Below are positions 12,244-21,396 of a DNA stretch of 40,694 bases, piece after piece. Both the position numbers and the translations under genes were made by a program. How positions within the stretch are numbered: position 1 is the first letter of the stretch; each line of letters begins with the position of its first letter. The notes beneath the pieces were generated by a model that saw nothing but the letters and a program-made list of their open reading frames with translations, was not told where the DNA came from and searched no databases. Source of the DNA: Acidobacteriota bacterium (GTDB lineage Bacteria > Acidobacteriota > Blastocatellia > RBC074); assembly GCA_016789605.1 (NCBI GenBank), contig JAEUQO010000200.1:1-40694 (forward strand), read 5' to 3'.

Positions 12244-13767
12244 GTGATCAAGAAATCCACTGCACACATCAACCAAAACGAAGGGCTGATTTTTGAACGT
12301 TCGCGGCCTGGCAAAACCGGCTACTGCCTGACGGCGCTGGATGTGCCAGCGGTGAAGCCGGAAGAATTGCTCGATCCGTCGTTGTTGCGCGACGACGATC
12401 TGGCAGGTTTGCCCGAAGTCAGCGAACCGGAAGTCGTGCGTCATTTCACGCGGCTTTCGACCTGGAATTACGCGATTGATCTGGGCATGTATCCGCTCGG
12501 CTCCTGCACGATGAAATACAACCCCAAGCTCAACGAACGCGTCGCGCGCATTCCGGGCTTTGCGTATGCGCATCCGTATTTGCCGGATGAATTTGCGCAA
12601 GGCAACCTGGCATTGTTGTGGGAGCTGGAACAGAACTTGGCCGAAATCACCGGAATGGCGGCGGTGAGTTTGCAACCTGCGGCGGGCGCGCAAGGCGAAT
12701 ATACCGGCTTGATGGTCATTCGCGCTTTGCTCGAAGCGCGTGGCGATGCGCGCAAGATCGTGCTGGTGCCTGATTCGGCACACGGTACCAATCCTGCGTC
12801 AGCGCACATGATCGGGTACAAGGTCTTGACGCTGAAATCCAACGCCGAAGGCGCAGTGGATATGGACGGGCTGAAAAAAGTGCTGAGCGAGCACGGCCCG
12901 GACGTTGCCGCCTTGATGTTGACCAATCCTTCGACGTTGGGGCTGTTTGAAGAGAACATCGAAGAGATTTGCCGTCTGGTGCATGACGCGGGCGGGCTTG
13001 TGTATATGGACGGCGCAAACATGAACGCGCTGGTCGGCATCACGCGACCGGGTGACATGGGCGTGGACGTGTTGCACTTGAACCTGCACAAGACGTTCTC
13101 AACGCCGCACGGCGGCGGTGGACCTGGCGCGGGACCGATTTGCGTGGTCAAAGAGTTGGAGCCGTTTTTGCCGTTTCCGCGCGTGATTCGCGATGCTGAC
13201 GAGACCTTCCGGCTGGAATACAACTGTCCGCAATCGGTCGGACGCGTGCGCGCCTGGTTTGGCAATTTTTCCGTGTTGGTGCGCGCCTTGTGTTACATCA
13301 AGACGTTGGGGCCGACCGGATTGCGCGAAGCGACCGAAACCGCCGTGCTCAATGCGAATTACATCGCGCACCAGTTGCGTGACGATTACGAAACGGCGTA
13401 TCCCGACGGCAAACCGATGCACGAAGTCGTGTTGAACGACAAGAAGCAAGCGAAATTCGGCGTGCATACGCTCGACATTGCCAAGCGTTTGATTGATTAC
13501 GGATTCCATCCGATGACGATGTATTTTCCGTTGATCGTGCACGGCGCGATTATGATCGAGCCTACCGAAAGCGAAGGCCGCGAAGAACTGGATTTGTTTA
13601 TTGACGCCATGAAATCCATTGCGCGCGAAGCCGAAGAGAATCCGGAGCTGGTCAAATCCGCGCCTCACCACACGCGCATTGGCCGGTTGGATGAAGCGAC
13701 CGCTGCCCGCAAACCCGTGTTGCGCTGGAAACCTGCCAGCAACGCGGCGGCTGGTTCGTCGCGTTAG
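12244..13767 (+). CDS. gcvPB: Glycine dehydrogenase (decarboxylating) subunit 2
   Basis: C-terminal, PLP-binding half of the split P protein; together with GcvPA it forms the glycine decarboxylase. 507 aa, normal to slightly long. It starts at a GTG preceded by AAGGAA. The Schiff-base lysine is Lys283 in NLHKTFSTPHGGGGPG. Other signatures are LGSCTMKYNPK, LQPAAGAQGEYTGL, DSAHGTNPASA and MYFPLIVHGAIMIEPTE. The ~25 C-terminal residues after the conserved region (Ala/Arg-rich, ending NAAAGSSR) are probably unstructured. It is the last gene of the operon; its terminator (13843-13888) is inside the 3' coding end of the opposing aroK. Confidence 0.97.
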   Translation: MIKKSTAHINQNEGLIFERSRPGKTGYCLTALDVPAVKPEELLDPSLLRDDDLAGLPEVSEPEVVRHFTRLSTWNYAIDLGMYPLGSCTMKYNPKLNERVARIPGFAYAHPYLPDEFAQGNLALLWELEQNLAEITGMAAVSLQPAAGAQGEYTGLMVIRALLEARGDARKIVLVPDSAHGTNPASAHMIGYKVLTLKSNAEGAVDMDGLKKVLSEHGPDVAALMLTNPSTLGLFEENIEEICRLVHDAGGLVYMDGANMNALVGITRPGDMGVDVLHLNLHKTFSTPHGGGGPGAGPICVVKELEPFLPFPRVIRDADETFRLEYNCPQSVGRVRAWFGNFSVLVRALCYIKTLGPTGLREATETAVLNANYIAHQLRDDYETAYPDGKPMHEVVLNDKKQAKFGVHTLDIAKRLIDYGFHPMTMYFPLIVHGAIMIEPTESEGREELDLFIDAMKSIAREAEENPELVKSAPHHTRIGRLDEATAARKPVLRWKPASNAAAGSSR

Positions 13768-13829
13768 ATCAACTCTCACTTTGATGGCGAGTGGCCGAGC
13801 CTGGCATTGGCAGTCACATCGGCATTCAG

Positions 13830-14357
13830 CTAATAACCAGACAACAACGCCAGACACGTTTCCGCAAGCGTGTCTGGCGTTGTTTTTTCAGAGACAGGCA
13901 GGTGGAGATTCGCTTGCTGATAAAGCGGCAGGCGCTGCTGGTAACGTTGGCGGGCGCTGCTTTCGTCCGCAGCCAGCGGACGCGTAGCGCCGTCTTGTAG
14001 AATCCGCTGCCAGCAAACTTCAAAAGGGGCATCCAGCCAGATGGTCAGGCCGTGCGCGGCCATCAGGGCGCGATTTTCGACGCGTGTGATCGCGCCGCCG
14101 CCCGGCGCAATGACTGCCGGAGGACCTGACGCCGCTTCGCGCAAGGTTTCTGTTTCCAGACGGCGAAAGTGCTCCTCACCCGAACGCGCAATCAGTTCGG
14201 CGATGCTGCAACCGACGTTGCGTTCGATCACGCGATCCAGATCAATGAAGGGCCGTTGCAGTTTTTCAGCCAATAACGGGCCAACAGTTGTTTTGCCGCT
14301 GGCCATGAATCCAACCAGAAAAATTACCGCTGGCGGCGCATTGCGATCAGAAGTCAT
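13830..14357 (-). CDS. aroK: Shikimate kinase
   Basis: Phosphorylates shikimate at the 3-hydroxyl with ATP, the step before EPSP synthase. The ATG at 14357 (175 aa) is chosen over the GTG at 14363 because the only purine-rich site (GACGAG) is correctly spaced from the ATG. Walker A is GFMASGKT (residues 16-23); the DLD pair of the Mg/shikimate-binding region is at 39-41 ([10 protein letters not shown]); APGGGAI supplies the glycine-rich substrate loop; [15 protein letters not shown] and ATRPLA match the lid and nucleotide-binding Arg region. It follows aroA by 27 nt on the same strand, so the two are probably one operon. Its last ~15 codons on the opposite strand encode the hairpin terminator of gcvPB, and it converges on gcvPB with only 62 nt between the stops. 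Confidence 0.93.
   Translation of the reverse strand: MTSDRNAPPAVIFLVGFMASGKTTVGPLLAEKLQRPFIDLDRVIERNVGCSIAELIARSGEEHFRRLETETLREAASGPPAVIAPGGGAITRVENRALMAAHGLTIWLDAPFEVCWQRILQDGATRPLAADESSARQRYQQRLPLYQQANLHLPVSEKTTPDTLAETCLALLSGY
13843..13888 (+). terminator. gcvPB terminator embedded in the aroK 3' coding end
   Basis: A perfect 15-bp stem (13843-13857 with 13870-13884; core CGCCAGACAC/GTGTCTGGCG), a 12-nt loop and a TTTTTT tail (13883-13888) on the plus strand. It is the only strong terminator for the gcv operon and lies wholly within the aroK reading frame on the other strand. Confidence 0.9.
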
Positions 14358-14384
14358 GTTCACAGACTCGTCACTTGGTTTGTG

Positions 14385-15710
14385 TCAGGCGCGGCAATTC
14401 GCGATCAATTGGTAAAACTCCGGCAGGGAAACCGAAGCGGCTTCCGCACCGTGAATTTCGGTTTCGCCTTCGGCCACCAGACCCGCGACGGCAAACGCCA
14501 TTGCGATACGGTGATCGCCATACGATTCGATGGCTGCGCCCTGCAGTTTTTGCTTGCCGCTCAGGCGCAACCCGTCTTCGAACTCTTCCACGACAACGCC
14601 CATCTTTTGCAAGTTGTCCACAATGGCGCGAATGCGGTCGCTTTCTTTCACGCGCAGTTCGCGCGCATCGCGAATGGTCAGCGTGCCGTCCAGTTGTGTT
14701 GCCGCGACGGCCAGAATGGGAATTTCGTCAATCAGGTTGGCGATGACTGCGCCTGACAGTTCCAAATCTCCGCGCAGCGTGGACGATTGCACCCGCAAAT
14801 CGGAGACCGGTTCGCCGTGTGCCAGACGTGGATTTTCGACTTCGATGCGCGCTCCGATGGATGTGAGCACATCCAGCAATGCCGTGCGCGAAGGGTTCAC
14901 GCCGATATGACGCAACCGTAACTCGGCGTCAGGCGTGATCAACGCTGCCACCAGGAAGAACGCCGCCGAAGATAAATCGCCAGCAACTGTGTAATCGCCC
15001 AGCGCCTTGAGCGGTTGGCGACCCGCGACAGAAATGTGTTGTCCGTCAGCTGCGGTTTCAATCTGCAAGGCCGCGCCGACTTCGCGCAACATCACTTCGG
15101 TGTGATTGCGCGTCGGCGTTTTTTCGATGACGGTGGTTTTTCCGTCGGTAAACAAACCCGCTAGCAAGACACAGGATTTGACCTGTGCGCTGGCCATCGG
15201 CGGCGTGTAGGTGAATGCCTGCAAGTTGCCGCCGTGAATGGTGAGCGGCGCAAAATTGCTTTCACGCGCTTCGATACGTGCGCCCATCGCCACCAGCGGT
15301 TCGATGATGCGTTTCATCGGGCGGCGTTGGATGCTTTCGTCACCGGTAATTTCTGACGTGAAGTTTTGCCCGGCCAGAATGCCGGACAGCAGGCGGATGG
15401 TTGTGCCGGAATTGCCTGCGTCGAGCATTTGCGTGGGCGCGCGCAATCCGTCAATGCCTGCGCCTTCGACGGTAATCAGTCCGGGCTCGCGTTTGACGAC
15501 GATGCCCAAGGCTTCTAGACAGTCCAGCGTGCTCTGACAATCGCGGGCAGAAGAATAATTGCGTAAGCGGGAAGTGCCCGCGCCAATGGCGGCAAACATG
15601 GCGCTGCGGTGTGAGATGGATTTATCTCCAGGTAAATGGAAATCGCCGCGCAAGCTTACAGCAGACGTGATTTTGACAACACTACGAGAACTCTCTGGTG
15701 CAACTGACAT
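14385..15710 (-). CDS. aroA: 3-phosphoshikimate 1-carboxyvinyltransferase (EPSP synthase)
   Basis: Transfers the enolpyruvyl group of PEP to shikimate-3-phosphate. I start at the ATG at 15710 (442 aa), which fits the family length; the frame is open a further 91 codons upstream, but that extension has no family similarity. Motifs: [10 protein letters not shown] (27-36), [47 protein letters not shown], the KESDRI segment and DHRIAMA near the C terminus. [16 protein letters not shown] and the R-x-H-x-E in RNHTE resemble the Bacillus-like class II enzymes rather than the enterobacterial class I; I cannot test inhibitor response from sequence. It is followed after 27 nt by aroK. Divergently transcribed from the anti-sigma kinase gene, with a 238-nt intergenic region. 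Confidence 0.95.
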   Translation of the reverse strand: MSVAPESSRSVVKITSAVSLRGDFHLPGDKSISHRSAMFAAIGAGTSRLRNYSSARDCQSTLDCLEALGIVVKREPGLITVEGAGIDGLRAPTQMLDAGNSGTTIRLLSGILAGQNFTSEITGDESIQRRPMKRIIEPLVAMGARIEARESNFAPLTIHGGNLQAFTYTPPMASAQVKSCVLLAGLFTDGKTTVIEKTPTRNHTEVMLREVGAALQIETAADGQHISVAGRQPLKALGDYTVAGDLSSAAFFLVAALITPDAELRLRHIGVNPSRTALLDVLTSIGARIEVENPRLAHGEPVSDLRVQSSTLRGDLELSGAVIANLIDEIPILAVAATQLDGTLTIRDARELRVKESDRIRAIVDNLQKMGVVVEEFEDGLRLSGKQKLQGAAIESYGDHRIAMAFAVAGLVAEGETEIHGAEAASVSLPEFYQLIANCRA

Positions 15711-15806
15711 TTCTTTTTGGCCCTTTGGGTTAAATGCTTGGGAACTTTCGCCGGGCGCGTGCCGTAGAGGTGTGCGATCTCCAAAAAAGCCCGCTAAGAC
15801 CTTATC

Positions 15807-15836
15807 TTGACAGTGCTTTTTACGCTGTGTTACACA
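15807..15836 (+). promoter_or_regulatory. Promoter candidate for the anti-sigma kinase/STAS operon
   Basis: A perfect -35 hexamer TTGACA at 15807-15812 is followed after 18 bp by TACACA with an upstream TG (TGTTACACA), an extended -10-like element. It gives a leader of about 105 nt before the ATG at 15949. The -10 itself matches poorly. Confidence 0.4.
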
Positions 15837-15948
15837 GTGCGCGGTTTCGTCAAACCGTCGGCGGAAACGCTGACCGCACGCGCCGTGGCATTGATTCGCG
15901 GGCATCTTAACAGATCCAAAATTCGCCTGGAAAAGGAACCACCGGCTT

Positions 15949-16428
15949 ATGATGCTAGCCGAAAACGTGGTCGAATTGACCATCGCCAGTCAACTGGAAT
16001 TCATTGACCTGGTCACCACGCTTACCGACAACCTGACGCATATGGTCGGCTTCGATGAAGAGTCCGCCTATTGGATCAATATGGCGGTGCGCGAATCGGT
16101 TGCCAATGCGGTCGAACACGGCAACAAATATGACCCGCAAAAGTCCGTTGACATCCGTTTTACGATCGGTGTGGACGCGTTGCGGGTGACCGTGCGGGAT
16201 TATGGAGAAGGCTTCGATCCCAGCACATTGCCTGATCCGTTGGACCCAAACAATCTGCTCAACCCGGCTGGGCGCGGCATTTTGTATATGCGCACTTTTA
16301 TGGACAGCGTTGAATACGAGCGTCACCCCGACGGGGGAATGATCGTTTCGATGTCCAAGCGCCGCCTACCCAAAGCTGCGCAAGAGGCAGGTGAAGGAGA
16401 GCACAAACACGATGCAGTTAGAAATTAG
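15949..16428 (+). CDS. RsbW/SpoIIAB-type anti-sigma factor serine kinase
   Basis: GHKL-fold ATPase expected to phosphorylate its STAS antagonist on serine and, when unphosphorylated antagonist is scarce, hold a sigma factor or other target. Visible motifs: N-box [11 protein letters not shown] with the Mg-binding Asn at 53, G1 box DYGEGF (84-89), and G2 box GRGI (108-111). 159 aa, close to the usual 140-160. AAAAGGA lies 11 nt before the ATG. The C-terminal ~20 residues are charged and overlap the start of the STAS gene by 17 nt, implying translational coupling. No sigma factor or PP2C phosphatase adjoins the pair, so the target may be a sigma factor elsewhere or a non-sigma regulator. Whether it regulates the ECF factors in this window is unknown. 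Confidence 0.88.
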   Translation: MMLAENVVELTIASQLEFIDLVTTLTDNLTHMVGFDEESAYWINMAVRESVANAVEHGNKYDPQKSVDIRFTIGVDALRVTVRDYGEGFDPSTLPDPLDPNNLLNPAGRGILYMRTFMDSVEYERHPDGGMIVSMSKRRLPKAAQEAGEGEHKHDAVRN

Positions 16429-16756
16429 AGAACGCACCTCTGGCGATGTCGCCATTCTGGATTTGATCGGCAAAATCACCATCGGCGAAGGCAGTGTGCA
16501 GTTGCGTGATGCCGTCAGCAAATTGCTCGAAGCTGGCCGCAATCGGATTGTTCTGAATCTGGGCGGCGTCACCTATGTGGATAGCTCTGGCATCGGTGAA
16601 CTCGTTTCGCGCTATACCACGACGAAAAACACCGGTGGTCGGTTGAAGTTGTTGAACTTGCCCAAAAAGATCAAAGACTTGTTGATGATCACCAAGCTGC
16701 TGACCGTCTTTGAAATTTACGAAGACGAACAGGCTGCGCTCGACAGCTTCCAATAA
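16412..16756 (+). CDS. Anti-sigma factor antagonist (STAS domain)
   Basis: Partner of the kinase gene that overlaps its start. I choose the ATG at 16412 (114 aa); AAGGAGA ends 11 nt upstream, and the GTG at 16391 would place that site inside the gene. The whole protein is one STAS domain ([20 protein letters not shown], then [19 protein letters not shown]). The phosphoacceptor is one of Ser58/Ser59 in VDSSGIGEL, as in SpoIIAA and RsbV. In the known partner switch the unphosphorylated form binds the kinase and frees the target. The gene ends before a bidirectional terminator shared with glutamate dehydrogenase. Confidence 0.92.
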   Translation: MQLEIRERTSGDVAILDLIGKITIGEGSVQLRDAVSKLLEAGRNRIVLNLGGVTYVDSSGIGELVSRYTTTKNTGGRLKLLNLPKKIKDLLMITKLLTVFEIYEDEQAALDSFQ

Positions 16757-16780
16757 CGCGCGACAAGTATTCTGAAAAAC

Positions 16781-16828
16781 AAAGAGCCCGAAGCGAACCA
16801 ATGGTTTTGCTTCGGGCTCTTGTTGTTT
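16781..16828. terminator. Bidirectional terminator between STAS gene and gdh
   Basis: A perfect 12-bp stem (AGAGCCCGAAGC at 16783-16794 with its complement at 16809-16820) with T-rich flanks on both strands (TTGTTGTTT on plus, TTTGTTTTT on minus). It separates two convergent genes and can serve both. Confidence 0.88.
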
Positions 16829-16880
16829 AGCTGTTACAGTGAATCTTTACGGACAGTGCATTCTTAGGGACAGAGGATTC

Positions 16881-18299
16881 TTACGGGAAGATGCCCAGTT
16901 CGCCGTAAGTGCGCGCCACTTTCTCGATGGCGTCATAAAACGCTGCCGTGCGCAGGTCGGGAATGCGTTTATCCGCTTTCCAGATTTCGCGCAGCCGTTG
17001 ATAGGCTTCGACCATTGTGTCTTCCAGACCGGAATTGACGAAATCCTGTTCGTCTGGCCCTTTGATCACCAGATTGCGTTCCGTATCGGTGAAGCGTTTG
17101 CCCGTGGCAACTTCGATGGCGTGAAGCATGCGCGTTTCCGCCGCCTGCTCGTAACGTTTGCCCATGCGTCCGATGCGCACGTGCGAAAGGTTTTTCAGCC
17201 ACTCGAAATATGACACCGTCACGCCGCCTGCGTTGGCGTAAACGTCAGGGACGATCAGCACGCCTTTTTTCAACAGAATTTCTTCTGCGCCGGGCGTCGT
17301 CGGGCCGTTGGCTCCTTCGATGATGATGCGTGCCTGAATGCGTTCGGCATTGGCTTCGGTAATCTGGTTTTCGAGCGCTGCCGGGATCAGCACGTCGCAT
17401 TCCAGTTCCAGCGCATCGGCGGAATTCGGAATGTTGGTTGCGCCGGGGAAGTTCAGCACCGAGCCGGTTTCTTTCCGAAATTGGAAGACATCGGTTTCGT
17501 TCAGCCCGTTTTCGTTAAAGATCGCGCCTTCGCGTTCGATGATGGCGATGATCTTGGCATCGCCTTCTTCGCGGCAAAACTTGGCGGCGTGAAAACCGAC
17601 GTTGCCCAGTCCTTGCACGACGACGCGTTTGCCGACGATGCCGGGCGTCAGGCCCAACGCTTTCATGTCGTCGGCGTGCGCACAAGCTTCGCGCAGCGCG
17701 TAATAACATCCGCGTCCAGTGGCTTCGCGGCGTCCGCGCACGCCACCTTGTGAAATCGGTTTGCCGGTAACGCAAGCGATCGCGTCAATTTGACCGGGAT
17801 TCATGGCTGAATAGGTGTCGGCGATCCAGGCCATTTCGCGTTCGCCCGTGCCGTAATCCGGCGCAGGCACGTCTACGCCCGGCCCGATGAAGTTCTTTTT
17901 GGCGAGTTCGTGCGTGTAACGGCGCGTAATGCGTTCGAGTTGATCCAGCGAATATTTGCTGGGATCAATTTGAATCGCGCCTTTTGCGCCGCCGAAGGGC
18001 ACGTCCACGATGGCGCACTTGTACGTCATCAAAGCTGCCAGCGCCTTCACTTCGTCCTCGTTAACTTCCGGGGCATAGCGGATGCCGCCTTTGGTCGGCA
18101 ATTTGTGGTGGCTATGTTCCACGCGCCAGGCCTTGACCACTTCGACCGAACCGTCTGGGTGACGGATGGGAAATTCAAAGTGATAGACACTGTTGCAATG
18201 TTTGATTTGATCGAGCAGGCCTTTGGAGTGCTTGGTCAAGGCCGCGGCACGATCCACGTAGCTAATGACATTTTCAAAAAAGCTGGCGTGAGCCGTCAT
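16881..18299 (-). CDS. gdhA: Glutamate dehydrogenase (Glu/Leu/Phe/Val family)
   Basis: Catalyses reversible oxidative deamination of glutamate to 2-oxoglutarate and ammonia with NAD(P). 472 aa, somewhat longer than the common ~420-450. AAAGGAAG lies 7-8 nt before the ATG. Motifs: [12 protein letters not shown] with substrate-binding Lys70, [21 protein letters not shown] with Lys94 and Lys106, the conserved Asp148 in [15 protein letters not shown], and the Rossmann motif [10 protein letters not shown] (227-235). Glutamate is favoured over leucine or phenylalanine because of the KGGIR/PFGGAKG context, but cofactor preference was not determined. It has its own TATAATCC promoter element 120 nt upstream and a tandem repeat in the leader, and it lies downstream of the TPR kinase on the same strand. 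Confidence 0.92.
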   Translation of the reverse strand: MTAHASFFENVISYVDRAAALTKHSKGLLDQIKHCNSVYHFEFPIRHPDGSVEVVKAWRVEHSHHKLPTKGGIRYAPEVNEDEVKALAALMTYKCAIVDVPFGGAKGAIQIDPSKYSLDQLERITRRYTHELAKKNFIGPGVDVPAPDYGTGEREMAWIADTYSAMNPGQIDAIACVTGKPISQGGVRGRREATGRGCYYALREACAHADDMKALGLTPGIVGKRVVVQGLGNVGFHAAKFCREEGDAKIIAIIEREGAIFNENGLNETDVFQFRKETGSVLNFPGATNIPNSADALELECDVLIPAALENQITEANAERIQARIIIEGANGPTTPGAEEILLKKGVLIVPDVYANAGGVTVSYFEWLKNLSHVRIGRMGKRYEQAAETRMLHAIEVATGKRFTDTERNLVIKGPDEQDFVNSGLEDTMVEAYQRLREIWKADKRIPDLRTAAFYDAIEKVARTYGELGIFP

Positions 18300-18367
18300 G
18301 CGCTCTTCCTTTCGTTGATGGTGATTGATTTGAGTTGCCGTTGATTGTCATTTCGTAAGGAACAATT

Positions 18368-18395
18368 CAGTTTGATCATTTCAGTTTGATCATTT
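18368..18395 (-). repeat. 14-nt tandem repeat in the gdh leader
   Basis: Two exact copies of CAGTTTGATCATTT (18368-18381 and 18382-18395), each containing the palindrome TGATCA. They lie between the -10 element (18422-18427) and the gdh start codon, so inside the transcribed leader, where a bound protein could block elongation. No regulator gene beside it. Confidence 0.7.
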
Positions 18396-18421
18396 GCATT
18401 AGTGCTCTGGAAGTAAGACGG

Positions 18422-18427
18422 ATTATA
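18422..18427 (-). promoter_or_regulatory. -10 element (TATAATCC type) of gdh
   Basis: The minus strand reads GGCTATAATCCGTCTT: a perfect TATAAT followed by CC. Transcription would start near 18415, about 115 nt before the gdh ATG. No good -35 is visible at 16-18 bp. The same TATAATCC octamer occurs at three other gene starts in the window. Confidence 0.5.
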
Positions 18428-18472
18428 GCCGTTGGCACTGTCACGAAGCTATGGGGCATTTTGTCTGGTAGC

Positions 18473-21073
18473 TCACTTTTGTGTTTGTTCGGCTTGCAGG
18501 GCGGCACGGTACTGAGCGGCCTTGGCCGGTTGCCCTTTGGCGTCATACAGCCGGGCCAGCCGATCCAACGCAATTTGCGCCAGTTTTGTCTTGTTGCCCT
18601 TGACGGCATAAATCGTCTCGTAGCTTTTGAGCAACAAGGGTTCGGCTTCGTCATACCGGCGCAATCCGGTCAAACACGCGCCCAGTACGTTTTCGGCGTC
18701 GGCGGTCATGGTGCTGGTCTTGGGAAATTTGTTGCGAAACGTCTCAACCGCTCTGCGCAACAGCGGTTCAGCTTCCTGAAACTTGGCCTGCGTGGTGAGC
18801 AAGCGGCCCAGCAAAATAGCAGAATGCCCGACTTCGGGATTGTCTGCCGGAAAGACTTTGCTGCGAATTTCGAGCGCGCGGCGCAAGATGGTTTCGGCTT
18901 CTGCATTGTTGCCGCGTTGCGTTAACACGTAGCCCAGATTGGCCAGATACAGCCCGACGTGGTGATTTTCTTCACCGTAAAGCTTGCGCCCTGCCGCGAC
19001 CAATTCGCGAAAGGCTTGCTCAGCCCCGGCCAAATCTTGTTTGTTGAGCAATAGCACTGCCAGGTTGTTCAGATTGCTGACTGAGGTCGGATGCGCTTCG
19101 CCCAGCAATTTGCGTGACGTGTTGAGCGCCTGTCGCAACAGCGGTTCTGCCTCGTCGGTTCTGCGCGTTTCCTGTAACAGTGTGCCGAGGTTGCTCTGAT
19201 AGCTGGCCAGTTCGGCGTCTTCATCGCCCAAGAGTCCACGTTGCATTTCGATGGCCTGACGAAAGAGCGGCTCGGCGGTTTGATATTCGCGTTTCAGGTA
19301 AAACAGATAACCCAGATTGTTCAAACTGCTGGCAATGGCTTTGTGATTGTCGCTATAAAGTTTGCGCCGCGCATCCAGCGCCGCGCGCGCCAGCGGTTCG
19401 GCTTCGGCAAAATCGCCGTGCTCCATGCGCAATAGCGCCAGGTTTTGCAGCGTTTCCGCCGTCTCGACGTTTTCGTTGCCATAAAGCCGTTGCCGGGTTT
19501 GCAGTGCATTTTCGAGCAGTGGCAAGGCACGATCAAACAGTCCCAGGCTGCGATAGGCGTCGCCCATTGTATGCATCAGGTTGGCTTGCAACGCGGGTTG
19601 CGCCTGCAATTCGAGTTTGATGCGTTCCGCGCCTTTGTCGAGCAATTCGCGCGCGGTGATCTGATTGCCTTTGGCTTCGCTCGGATCGTTGACCTTGAAC
19701 AATTCGACCAAAAAGCGCGAAACCTGTGCCGCTTTGTCGCGCTCGGCCTGAGCCAGATCGCGTTCGCGCCGCACACGTTGTGATTGCAGCAAGAGAGTCA
19801 CGACAAACGCAACCAACAGCAATGCGAAAACGCCCGCTGCGGCGACGGCGACCTGGTTGCGTTTGATAAATTTTTCGGCGCGATAACCGAACGTGTCTTC
19901 GCGCGCGATGACGGGCAAACCGGCCAGATGGCGGCGAATGTCTTCGCTGAATTGTTCGACCGACGCATAGCGACGCGCCGGTTCCTTGCGCAGCGCCATC
20001 AGCACGATGTTGTCCAGATCGCCTTGCAAGCGGCGGCGCAATCGATCGGCGTCAGTGCCAGCGGTTTTATTGACGCCGCTATCTTCTTTGGTCGTGACCG
20101 AACGAATCACCGCCGTGCTGGGGCGAACCGGTTCGGTTTCGCAAACGATTTGGGCGATTTCGTGCGGCGCTATGCCTTTGACTTCGTACGGGCGCTGGCC
20201 GGTCAGCAATTCGTACAGAATGACGCCCAGGCTGTAAACGTCGCTGGCCGTGGTGATTTGTTGCCCGCGCACCTGTTCGGGACTGGCATACGCGGGCGTC
20301 ATCGGACGATCCCAAGTGCGCGTCGGCAGCACGGTGTCGGGAAACATGTCCGGGTTGAGGATTTTGGCGATGCCGAAATCGAGCAATTTGACTGTCCCCG
20401 GATTGCCTTCGCTGGCGGGCGTGACCAGGATGTTGGAAGGTTTCAGGTCGCGGTGAACGACCAGATTCTGATGGGCATAATGCACGGCGTCACAAACCGT
20501 GCGGAACAATTGCAACCGTTGCTCAGTGGTCAGTTTGTGCGCGGCGCAATATTTGTCTATCGGTTGCCCCTCGATATGTTCCATCACGAAGTAGGGCAAC
20601 CCGTCTGTCGTCGTGCCGCCATCGAGCAAGCGCGCGATGTGCGGATGATCGAGGCTGGCCAGAATCTGCCGTTCGTGGCGAAAGCGCGCCAGGATATCGT
20701 CGGTATCCATGCCGCGTTTGACCAGTTTGAGCGCGACGCGTTTTTGAAATTCTTCGTCGGCGCGTTCGGCCAGAAAGACTGTGCCCATGCCGCCCTGGCC
20801 GAGTTCGCGCAGGATTTTGTAGGGCCCGATCATTTGTCCCAACATCGCCAGCGGAGAACCCAGCGCATCACGCAACGGCACAACTGGCAATTGGGCAAGC
20901 GGTTCCAGAAAGGTGCGCGTTTCGCCTGCTTCCGCCAACAGGGTTTCGACATCGCGAAATAGCTCTTCGTCTGTGGCGCAGGCTTCGGCCAACCAGGACA
21001 ATCGTTTTTCCGGCTCCAGTTCCAGCGCGGATTGATATAGCTCTTTGATCTGCTGATACCGTTCGGGTGTCAT
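18473..21073 (-). CDS. Ser/Thr protein kinase with C-terminal TPR array (866 aa)
   Basis: Membrane-anchored PknB-type kinase. Residues 1-55 are a small helical N-terminal domain (MTPERYQQIKELYQSALELE) also present in the kinase at 28968. The catalytic domain spans ~84-385: Gly loop GQGGMG (92-97), Lys116 in VALKLV, HRDLKPSN with catalytic Asp209, DFG at 232-234, SPE at 264-266. One transmembrane helix lies at ~407-429 (AVAAAGVFALLLVAFVV). From ~440 to the end there are about nine to ten tetratricopeptide-like repeats (for example NVETAETLQNLALL, SLNNLGYLFYLKREYQTAEP), expected outside the cytoplasmic membrane. All catalytic residues are present. It follows an ECF sigma gene on the same strand after 323 nt. 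Kinases of this layout next to ECF factors are typical of Acidobacteriota and Planctomycetes; sigma activation by phosphorylation is inference. Confidence 0.93.
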   Translation of the reverse strand: MTPERYQQIKELYQSALELEPEKRLSWLAEACATDEELFRDVETLLAEAGETRTFLEPLAQLPVVPLRDALGSPLAMLGQMIGPYKILRELGQGGMGTVFLAERADEEFQKRVALKLVKRGMDTDDILARFRHERQILASLDHPHIARLLDGGTTTDGLPYFVMEHIEGQPIDKYCAAHKLTTEQRLQLFRTVCDAVHYAHQNLVVHRDLKPSNILVTPASEGNPGTVKLLDFGIAKILNPDMFPDTVLPTRTWDRPMTPAYASPEQVRGQQITTASDVYSLGVILYELLTGQRPYEVKGIAPHEIAQIVCETEPVRPSTAVIRSVTTKEDSGVNKTAGTDADRLRRRLQGDLDNIVLMALRKEPARRYASVEQFSEDIRRHLAGLPVIAREDTFGYRAEKFIKRNQVAVAAAGVFALLLVAFVVTLLLQSQRVRRERDLAQAERDKAAQVSRFLVELFKVNDPSEAKGNQITARELLDKGAERIKLELQAQPALQANLMHTMGDAYRSLGLFDRALPLLENALQTRQRLYGNENVETAETLQNLALLRMEHGDFAEAEPLARAALDARRKLYSDNHKAIASSLNNLGYLFYLKREYQTAEPLFRQAIEMQRGLLGDEDAELASYQSNLGTLLQETRRTDEAEPLLRQALNTSRKLLGEAHPTSVSNLNNLAVLLLNKQDLAGAEQAFRELVAAGRKLYGEENHHVGLYLANLGYVLTQRGNNAEAETILRRALEIRSKVFPADNPEVGHSAILLGRLLTTQAKFQEAEPLLRRAVETFRNKFPKTSTMTADAENVLGACLTGLRRYDEAEPLLLKSYETIYAVKGNKTKLAQIALDRLARLYDAKGQPAKAAQYRAALQAEQTQK

Positions 21074-21396
21074 CGCATTTCCTCAACGTTTGTTTGCCAA
21101 CGGCACGGCGTTGGTTTCACCGCTATAAGATTGCCCGGCCATTTCCTTTCACGCTTGCTCAAATCGTTTTTGCCGCTGTCGTTCACCTCAGACTGTGTTC
21201 GGCTGCAATTCGGTGCCCGCGCAAAAAAAGATTCTGCGTTTGAGCCAAGCGAAGCCCAAATTCCGCATGTATCAAACGAATGTGAGCGCGGTCAATCCGC
21301 AGGAATTTGTGTGTGCAATTGTGAATAGATTGAAATGCCGCCTGAGCAGGGATTCAGAGCCAAACGGTTGATGGTCTGCACGCAAAACGCGGCGTG
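21074..21396 (-). other. Gap between ECF sigma gene and TPR kinase
   Basis: 323 bases without a gene I can support. On the minus strand TTGACC occurs with a poor -10-like ATACAT 17 bp later, too weak to call a promoter. No strong hairpin or repeat was seen. The gap leaves open whether the kinase is read through from the sigma gene or has its own promoter. Confidence 0.4.

Noticed and set aside
15711..15983. 91-codon N-terminal extension of AroA
   Set aside because: The extension is basic/Cys-containing sequence unlike any EPSP synthase and overlaps the start of the divergent anti-sigma kinase gene; the ATG at 15710 gives the family length.
19784..20962. 392-codon open frame on the plus strand opposite the TPR kinase
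   Set aside because: Overlaps the kinase catalytic domain in antisense, no recognisable domain or start signal.
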